A program made the translations under genes and the position numbers. Shown in pieces: positions 1 to 5,298 of a DNA stretch of 10,768 bases. The stretch comes from Gaertneriomyces semiglobifer (Eukaryota > Chytridiomycota > Chytridiomycetes > Spizellomycetales > Spizellomycetaceae). The number at the start of each line of letters is the position of its first letter. Within the stretch, counting starts at the first letter, position 1. A model generated the notes under the pieces. It searched no databases, had not been told where the DNA came from, and was given only the letters and a program-made list of their open reading frames with translations. The stretch is from assembly GCA_025558075.1 (NCBI GenBank), contig JAHLKF010000066.1:1-10768 (forward strand), given 5' to 3'.

Positions 1-848
1 TGAGAAAGAAGGCCACAAAACTTGTGCCACCAGTGAATGCAACATATTTGCAATGTAGCCCTTCAGTCAGTCCTGTAGATAGTTGCAAGGTAAATGCCTT
101 GCCAAAGGATATACTTGAGCAGATGTGTTTGATGATGCCAAGTTCTGTGCTGCAAACATCAGGTTTGGTCTCTGAAACTGATCCAAATCATTCTAACCAA
201 ATATTACATGGACACATTTCAAGTGGATGCTATAAGACCGTTTGACCAATGTCTCACACCATACTGCAACCAAAACCTCAACCTTGGCATCACATTCACA
301 AGATCTGTTTAAGACTCTAAGGACTACAGGAAAATGTTAGTACGGTTGTGAAGGTGAACATTACAAGAGAGTCAACACAATATATATGAACATTGGGTTG
401 TATTTGTTCCACAGGGATGAACAAACAGTCTAAATGTTACTATTTGCGGATGTACATGCCCAGCTGGCAAGAATGGGCCAGCTCAGTGTAAGCCCAAAAA
501 TCAACTATTTACTGATTTCCAAAGTGAGGAATGATCTTTCAACAAGTGCATGCACATAGAAGTTAGCAAAAGGACGAGCACGCTAGCACTAAAGATATTT
601 GCATTTTGACCTTGGTACCTCATTTGGGGCACTTGGTCCAGTTGCCCATGCCATGCTGGACACACTGGCTGTGTGTTGAGACTTCATTTGCCTAATCAAC
701 CCAGGTCATGGCCAACCACATGGTAGGTCACTCACTTAGCTCTCATACAAGTATTGCATGCATCACTCAGTTCTTGGTTAACATTTGAGTGCACTCAGCA
801 CTTCCTTTCGTGCGCTCATGCACCATGGCCTCATAACCAACAAAAGAT
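1..848. other. Left flank without a confident gene
   Basis: I see no gene I can support here. A 73-codon open frame at 24-245 (+) has no recognisable motif. In a different frame, 433-528 (+) is open and contains the cysteine-rich peptide CGCTCPAGKNGPAQC (445-489). It recalls the CxCPAG core of SWIM-type zinc fingers found in MULE transposases and some host proteins, but the expected final CxH histidine is missing (the residues are CKP). Stops lie on both sides (TGA 418-420, TGA 526-528), so at best this is a relic or an isolated exon. Base composition is AT-richer than in the retrotransposon that follows. Confidence 0.4.
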
Positions 849-976
849 TGTTGTAAAGGGGTTCCGGTGACATACACGTCATAGGGATACCCTAACCAGG
901 GCGCACGCTATGACATGGGTTCTTATCCATATCAGCGCATACACGTGCGTCATGTGCCCATGTGCACGTGACCCAT

Positions 977-981
977 GTGAC
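977..981. repeat. Left target-site duplication (GTGAC) of the solo LTR
   Basis: GTGAC directly precedes the TGATG end of the inverted solo LTR and is repeated perfectly at 1187-1191. A 5-bp duplication is the size typically made by Ty1/copia integrases. Confidence 0.88.
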
Positions 982-1186
982 TGATGCACAGGAACCTGCT
1001 GATGCTCTTATCCTTCTTATAAGCTCTGTTATCTCTCAAGTCTAAGGTTCTAAGTTCTAAACTGACGGTTGCGTTAAGCGCTTCCCGACGGAAAAGATCA
1101 TGTGACTTAGGGCAGTGCTGACATAGCAGTTACCGATAACGGGGTAACCCCAATGGCGTGTATGCCACCGGGATCCTATTACAACA
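982..1186 (-). mobile_element. Solo LTR nested in the 5' LTR
   Basis: On the minus strand this is a complete LTR starting TGTTGTAATAGG and ending TGCATCA. From 1038 to 1186 it matches the reverse complement of the 3' LTR (4536-4684) with one mismatch by eye. The remaining ~55 bp, the LTR 3' end, differs at several places and by one base in length. Perfect 5-bp duplications (GTGAC) flank it, so it arrived by ordinary integration and was later reduced to one LTR by LTR-LTR recombination. It inserted after the host 5' LTR was in place. Confidence 0.9.
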
Positions 1187-1191
1187 GTGAC
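1187..1191. repeat. Right target-site duplication (GTGAC) of the solo LTR
   Basis: Second copy of GTGAC, immediately after the CAACA end of the solo LTR. The interrupted 5' LTR sequence resumes from here. Confidence 0.88.
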
Positions 1192-1335
1192 TGGGTGCCC
1201 TAACACCCGACACGTGACCTTTACGGTCGGGTGGTTCTTTTATGCTGGGCATTCAACTGTACTCTTAGAACATTAGACTTGAATACACATAAGCTTATTA
1301 GAAGGACCAGAGCCTCAGCAGGATCCTCTGCAACA

Positions 1336-1350
1336 GGTTATGAGCCCCTG
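1336..1350 (+). promoter_or_regulatory. Primer binding site for an initiator tRNA-Met fragment
   Basis: GGTTATGAGCCCCTG follows the LTR end without a spacer. Its complement contains GGGCTCATAACC, the anticodon stem-loop of initiator tRNA-Met (anticodon CAT) as I recall it from yeast. Matching the anticodon arm rather than the 3' acceptor end is the hallmark of priming by a cleaved 5' half of tRNA-iMet, known for Drosophila copia and yeast Ty5. This supports the copia assignment independently of the protein order. Confidence 0.8.
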
Positions 1351-1477
1351 GCATCGATAGCTGTCACCTGCTTATCCTCTGCCCTTCAGTCTCCGGATGG
1401 AACGGCCTGTTACCGACGATTCCTCACTTGCCCGAGCGATCACGCTGTTTTCCCGACATACGACGCTCCCGACACCG

Positions 1478-1640
1478 TTAATCTCCCTGCCAGCGATTAA
1501 CGATGCCTGACACTTATTGATCCCCCTGCCTGCGATCAACGACGACTGCCATTGATCCCCCTGCCTACGATCAACGACAACTGCTTATTGAACACCCTGC
1601 CTGTGTTCAACGACAACTGACCCTTATTGCACCTTGCCTG
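1478..1640 (+). repeat. Degenerate tandem repeat, five units of 35-39 bp
   Basis: The core CCTGCC starts at 1486, 1525, 1560 and 1596, with a variant CTTGCC at 1633, giving periods of 39, 35, 36 and 37 bp. Each unit reads roughly CCTGCCT-GYGATCAACGACRACTG followed by an ATTGAT-like stretch. Units 2 and 3 are most alike and the outer ones have drifted. The array lies entirely in the leader just before gag. Confidence 0.8.
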
Positions 1641-1661
1641 TGTATAACACTTTTTTTTTAG
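1641..1661 (+). other. Splice-acceptor-like tract directly before the gag start
   Basis: TGTATAACAC is followed by nine T and AG, and the gag ATG begins at the next base (1662). A branch-like ATAAC, an uninterrupted polypyrimidine tract and AG form a textbook 3' splice site. This may mean a leader intron is spliced to deliver gag, or it may be chance. Confidence 0.35.
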
Positions 1662-2413
1662 ATGGCCCGCTCGACCCGCAGTGCCAAGGAGGAATTCTCG
1701 GCCCCCGACAACCCTCCGTCACTGTTTGCTGAATGACTGTTAACCGACACGCTTAAGAAAATCACCCCGTTCGACGGCAATCCCCAGGATGCTGCCTCCC
1801 GACTGTTGTCATTCATCCGCTCTATCACCATGATTCACACCTTACGCCCCGATCTCACTGAGGAGGACCTTTTCTTAGTCGCCACCTGCAACCTTTGTGA
1901 TTATGCCCTTACATGGCTCGAAAACTGAAACCTCTCCGCTGGAAAAGGTGATTCTATTACTCAGTGGACCCCTCTCCGTCGTGCGCTCCATCAACGCTTC
2001 ATTCCTGCTGTATATCTGGACTCCCAGTGCCTTGCCCTGCAAAACCTCTCTCAAACCGGTACCGTCGGCGAATACAACTCTGCTTTCGAGAAAATTCGCT
2101 TAACCCTGCCAAACATGGACTCTGACGACGTTTGCCCTACTTAAATTTGCGGTCTCAAACCTTCGGTTCGTGACCGCATTCGCAATCGAGTTGCCGCTGA
2201 CACCCAGACCCTTGACGCCTTACAAATTGCCGCCCTGGACTTGGATGCTTCTGTGTACACGAAACCTCGCACTCCTGGCACTCCTGAAGCCTTTGCCGCT
2301 GCCGCCGCCGCCACGCACTGTCGCCATCGCCCCACGCCGGCGGCCCATCCCTGTGACGTCTGCAACCAAGGTACCCACTACATTCGTGATTGTTCCCTTG
2401 TCATTGACGCAAG
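1662..2413 (+). pseudogene. gag (capsid and nucleocapsid) with three in-frame stops
   Basis: The frame opens MARSTRSAKEEF and runs to a zinc knuckle. It is broken by TGA 1734, TGA 1926 and TAA 2142, yet protein-like sequence continues in the same frame across each stop. The capsid part shows KKITPFDGNPQDA, then an ALTWLEN block, ITQWTPLRRALHQRF, a TGTVGEYNSAFEKIR block and ICGLKPSVRDRI. This is the layout of the Retrotrans_gag family (F-G-N, WL, F..RF, QxGxVxEY..F, GL). An alanine-rich stretch precedes a perfect CX2CX4HX4C knuckle at 2352-2393, which binds element RNA. A one-base loss near 2408-2415 shifts the following protease out of frame. Gag normally forms the cytoplasmic virus-like particle; this copy cannot make it. 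Confidence 0.85.
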
Positions 2414-4160
2414 AAACACGCTCAGTCCGGCCCGGCCGCACATGCCGCTGAACTTGAACATGACGACGCCGACCTCTCTGATTCACCTGATCCCGCGGAT
2501 GACACTGACTCCGATCCCGAGGCCTTCCTTGTGTTATCGACTGACCGTGACGCGCCGCACTCTATTGCTCTCGACTCGGGTGCCACGCATAGCATCATTC
2601 GCGACCGCTTTCTCCTGATGGAATTTCAAGCTTTTCCCTTGGCCCGACAAATCTCCGGCATCGGCACGTGCGCTGCTTACGGCAAGGGAACCTTAATCAT
2701 CAACACAACGTCACGGTTTACTTAAGCTTACTGACGTGCTCTATGCTCCCGAATGTCCGCGGAACCTGCTCTCCTTTGCATCATTGGCCCAGTCTCGTTA
2801 TGCCTTAGACTTCTCGGCTGATCTTAGTGCCGGGTGGATTACTCATCGCAAGTCCGGTGCTCGTGTAGCTGATGTCATACGTCACAATAAACTTTATTTT
2901 ATTGCTGGGTATACCACTGCCTCTCTGGCTGAATATGAGGCCTTTACCACCTATGTCCGCAAGTCCGTGTGCATTGCGCATCGTACGTCGCGTGTCGCCC
3001 CCCGTGACCCCCCGTCCGTGACTGCGCCCCCGGTTACCGTCACTGCGCCTCCGACGGCACAGCAACTTCACGCGCCCGACACGGTGGCACAGCACTTTCC
3101 GACAAATCGACCAGAATCGACCAATTCAACCGAGTCGACACCGTCGACACCGCTGACACCTCCGACACCTGCGATTGCGGCTGCTGACACTGTTTATTCA
3201 CAAGATATACCGCCTACTTCACATGCTATCACTGATCCTGCCCCTAGTTCCGCTGACTCTGTTACTCTTAAGCTCTGGCACCTACGTTTCGGTCATCCGA
3301 GCGCTGCTAATCTCCAACTAGCGCTTCGCGCATATGGTATTTCCGCGCCCGGCACCCTTGCGACCTGCATTGGGTGTCGTGTCGCTAAGTCCCGACGCTC
3401 TCCATTCAATCATGACAACCCCCAACCTGCAACCCGTGTCCTTGGTCGCATCCACAGCGACGTGCAGTCAGTCGAGCATGACACACTCCATCACTGCCCG
3501 TACCTTGTCACGTTCATCGACGAACTTACTCGATACGCACATGTTGCCATCATCAAACATAAACACGATGTCCCCGCCGAATTTCACGCTTTCCGCCAAC
3601 ATGCTGAAAACCTCCATGGATGCAAAATCCTTGAACTGCGATGCGACAACGGCGGCGAATATCTAAGTCATGCCCTTGTCGGCGATCTCCGGCAGCACGG
3701 CACTCGCGTTCGTCCCACCCACACATACTCCCCGGCGCAAAATGGCATCACCGAGCGTTATAATCAGACGTTAATGACACAAACCCGGGCGGTCATGCTG
3801 TCGAGTCACATACCTCAGCACTTGTGGGGGGAAATCGTCGTTGCTGTCAACTACCTCCGTCAGAGCACCCCGTCCCGCGCCATTGGAAATGCAACTCCAT
3901 ATGAAAAATAGCACGGTTCTCCTGCGGACGTGGCGAACCTGTGGGTCTTGTGGTCCGACGCTTATGTTCACATCCCCGTCGAACGCCGTCCCCACAAAAA
4001 GCTCGAACCCCGGGCTCGTTGCATGAAACTGATCGGGTACACTGACTCCACGGGTTATCACTTCTATGATTCCCTGACACAGCGCATCCATCGGTCCTGC
4101 GACGTCACGTTGGATGAAACCAACTATGTCGATCCTGCTCCCGACACTCCCGATGATGAA

Positions 4161-4310
4161 GTCTTTGAAGTCAAGTACATTGTCGATGAACGGATCGCAC
4201 CGACGGAGGAGCATCAATATTTTGTTAAGTATGTCGGGTATTCTGAGCCTGAATGGAACGATGCGTTCAACTTACACGGCTTGCCCGTTGTTGATGAATA
4301 TTTTGCTCGT
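4161..4310 (+). other. Chromodomain within pol
   Basis: About 50 residues, open and in frame with the integrase, run from VFEVKYIVDERI through HQYFVKYVGYSEPEW and NDAFNLHGL to VVDEYFARK. This follows the chromodomain pattern: a beta strand VxxI(L/V)D.R, the core Y(L/F)VK(W/Y).GY, an acidic-Trp segment, NL, and the C-terminal helix ending EYF. The aromatic cage appears as Phe/Tyr, Tyr (often Trp in HP1) and Tyr, so methyl-lysine binding is plausible. Chromodomains on Ty3/gypsy integrases steer integration to heterochromatin marked by H3K9 methylation. Here the domain sits between a copia integrase C-terminus and the RT start, inside the polyprotein. Confidence 0.85.
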
Positions 4311-4397
4311 AAGCATCGCTCCCCGGCATCTTCCTCCACGTCCCCTTCTACAGTCGAGGCCTTAGTAGTGTCCGCTCTGGACGGCCCCCGTGCCCGG

Positions 4398-4535
4398 GAA
4401 CCCGTCACTTATAAGCAAGCGCTGCGCTCACCTGATCGTCATGCCTGACAGCAGGCCATCGATAAAGAGCTCTAGTCCTTTTTTGACAATCAGACGTGGA
4501 TGCCCGTCGACGCCTTGCCGTCTGATGCTTATGCC
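4398..4535 (+). pseudogene. Truncated start of copia reverse transcriptase
   Basis: The peptide EPVTYKQALRSPDRHA, a stop, QQAIDKEL, a stop and SFFDNQTWMPVDALPSD match the conserved entry of copia RT (EP.ty.eAl.sp...W..A...E...l..n.tW.lv.lP). TGA 4446 sits where Trp is expected and TAG 4473 probably replaces Gln. Everything after the first ~45 codons is missing: no RT catalytic YXDD and no RNase H. The 3' LTR starts at the very next base. Confidence 0.85.
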
Positions 4536-4739
4536 TGTTGTAATAGGATCCCGGTGGCATACACGCCATTGGGGTTACCCCGTTATCGGTAACTGCTATG
4601 TCAGCACTGCCCTAAGTCACATGATCTTTTCTGTCGGGAAGCGCTTAACGCAACCGTCAGTTTAGAACTTAGAACCTTAGACTTGAATACACATAAGCTT
4701 ATTAGAAGGATAAGAGCATCAGCAGGTTCCTCTGCAACA
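4536..4739 (+). repeat. 3' LTR (204 bp)
   Basis: It begins TGTTGTAATAGG and ends CTCTGCAACA. Its first ~149 bp match the nested solo LTR (inverted at 1038-1186) with one mismatch. Its last ~60 bp instead match the end of the 5' LTR closely (ACTTGAATACACATAAGC region), so it is a mosaic. No polypurine tract precedes it (upstream is GATGCTTATGCC), and ATGCC/GTGAG on either side is not a duplication. It may be the element's own 3' LTR joined by a deletion, or a recombined solo LTR of a related copy. Confidence 0.88.
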
Positions 4740-5298
4740 GTGAGTGCCCTGAATGGGGCAGATGTTGGAATATATAGAACCCTTCGAGCTATCCTTGCAT
4801 CGTGCCCGAAAAAAAAAACATATTAACCAAAAAAAGGAAAGCATCAATCGGGGTTCAGAACTTCAGATGGGTCGTGGAATACCCTTCCTTTTATAGATTA
4901 ACTATTGTCGCGTGACTGAGCAGCGTTCTCGCGCGGAGTTTTGACCCAGTTCATTCATAACATCAGCTTGACATCCATCAAGTCATGGACGAAAGGAGTT
5001 TCACCCGATGTTTCTTTAATTTAGGACATGCTCCAACTGAACTTGTACCGCACCGTGCCGTTCATTGAATGAATGAGAATGTTCTGTTCGATCGTTTAGC
5101 GGAGGAGGTTGTTCGCTCTTGGCACTCGAGCTGAAGTGACGTTTGAAAGGATCATGCGAAAATTGAAGTCCCTTCAGATACTATATTTACGATGCTGTTT
5201 GGGACCTGGCGAGTTGATGCCGGCTGCATCACAGAAATATTTGATCCTCTGTGCCGCATGGGAACTGCCATCCAAGGAAAACGCATAGCGATAGCACG
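4740..5298 (+). promoter_or_regulatory. Upstream region of the 7TM gene, no gene seen
   Basis: No supported coding frame. A TATA-like ATATATAG lies at about 4771-4778, and two A-rich tracts with CATATTAACC between them at about 4810-4840, 460-490 bp before the likely start codon. Promoter function is inferred from position. The 3' LTR ends 559 bp before the ATG on the same strand, so LTR-driven transcription of the gene is possible but not shown. An upstream exon in this stretch cannot be excluded. Confidence 0.35.

Larger units (their letters stand above)
942..1216. promoter_or_regulatory. Cluster of CACGTG/CATGTG (E-box-like) hexamers in the 5' LTR
   Basis: CACGTG occurs at 942-947, 965-970 and 1211-1216; CATGTG at 951-956, 959-964 and 974-979. 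All six lie in original 5' LTR sequence (the solo insertion falls between the fifth and the sixth). CANGTG palindromes are the binding core of bHLH transcription factors. The density suggests an upstream activating region, but binding is inferred only. The 204-bp LTR subfamily lacks this block. Confidence 0.4.
849..1335 (+). repeat. 5' LTR, split by a nested solo LTR
   Basis: It begins TGTTGTAA (849) and ends CTCTGCAACA (1335), the same inverted TGTTG...CAACA ends as the 3' LTR, and the PBS follows with no gap. Without the nested insertion and one copy of its duplication (210 bp) it would be about 277 bp, against 204 bp for the 3' LTR. The first ~45 bp and last ~60 bp align with the 3' LTR; the middle does not, so this is a different, longer subfamily. 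It contains an 8-bp inverted repeat, CACCCGAC (1204-1211) with GTCGGGTG (1226-1233), and six CACGTG/CATGTG hexamers. Confidence 0.85.
1351..1661 (+). other. Untranslated leader of the retrotransposon
   Basis: About 310 bp between the PBS and the gag ATG. It holds no convincing coding frame; the open frame running into it from the LTR (1231-1500) has no motif. It carries the tandem repeats and the pyrimidine tract listed separately. Packaging or dimerisation signals would be expected here but cannot be read from the sequence. Confidence 0.6.
2414..4535 (+). pseudogene. pol: protease, integrase, chromodomain and truncated RT
   Basis: The protease lies in frame +2 with the catalytic LDSGATHS motif (DSGA at 2573-2584). 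A second, compensating shift near 2705-2712 returns pol to the gag frame at HGLLKLTDVLYAPECP. The integrase has an N-terminal HHCC zinc site (His 3279 and 3294, Cys 3366 and 3375) and the catalytic Asp 3459, Asp 3645 and Glu 3753, with 35 residues between the last two (DX35E). TAG at 3909 sits where copia integrases usually have YEKW. The C-terminal domain (KLEPRARC...GYTDSTGYHFYD...CDVTLDE) ends near 4116 and a chromodomain follows. A Pro/Thr-rich linker (about 3000-3240) separates the protease region from the integrase. The RT start has stops at 4446 and 4473 and ends at the 3' LTR. Confidence 0.92.
849..4739 (+). mobile_element. Decayed Ty1/copia-order LTR retrotransposon with a chromodomain
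   Basis: The order is 5' LTR, tRNA-Met PBS, repeat-bearing leader, gag with a CCHC knuckle, DSGA protease, HHCC/DDE integrase, chromodomain, RT start and 3' LTR. Integrase before reverse transcriptase defines the Ty1/copia (Pseudoviridae-type) order. The coding part keeps one main reading frame from 1662 to 4535 but has in-frame stops at 1734, 1926, 2142, 3909, 4446 and 4473, and a frame-shifted protease segment. RT is truncated after about 45 codons. RNase H and the polypurine tract are absent. The outer flanks (AAGAT at 844-848; GTGAG at 4740-4744) do not form a target duplication, so the 3' end has probably been rearranged. The element is non-autonomous and inactive; a full copy probably exists elsewhere in the genome. 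Confidence 0.93.

Noticed and set aside
2141..3095. Minus-strand open frames opposite gag and pol (2141-2365, 2220-2486, 2805-3095)
   Set aside because: They mirror the GC-rich sense coding sequence, are rich in Arg/Gly and have no motifs.
3771..4217. 148-codon minus-strand open frame
   Set aside because: It lies opposite the integrase C-terminus and chromodomain, whose sense translation is clearly homologous; the antisense peptide has no recognisable domain.
1734..4475. Alternative genetic code or stop readthrough in gag-pol
   Set aside because: TGA, TAA and TAG all occur, together with frameshifts and an RT deletion, and the neighbouring GSK3 gene uses the standard code, so decay is the simpler explanation.
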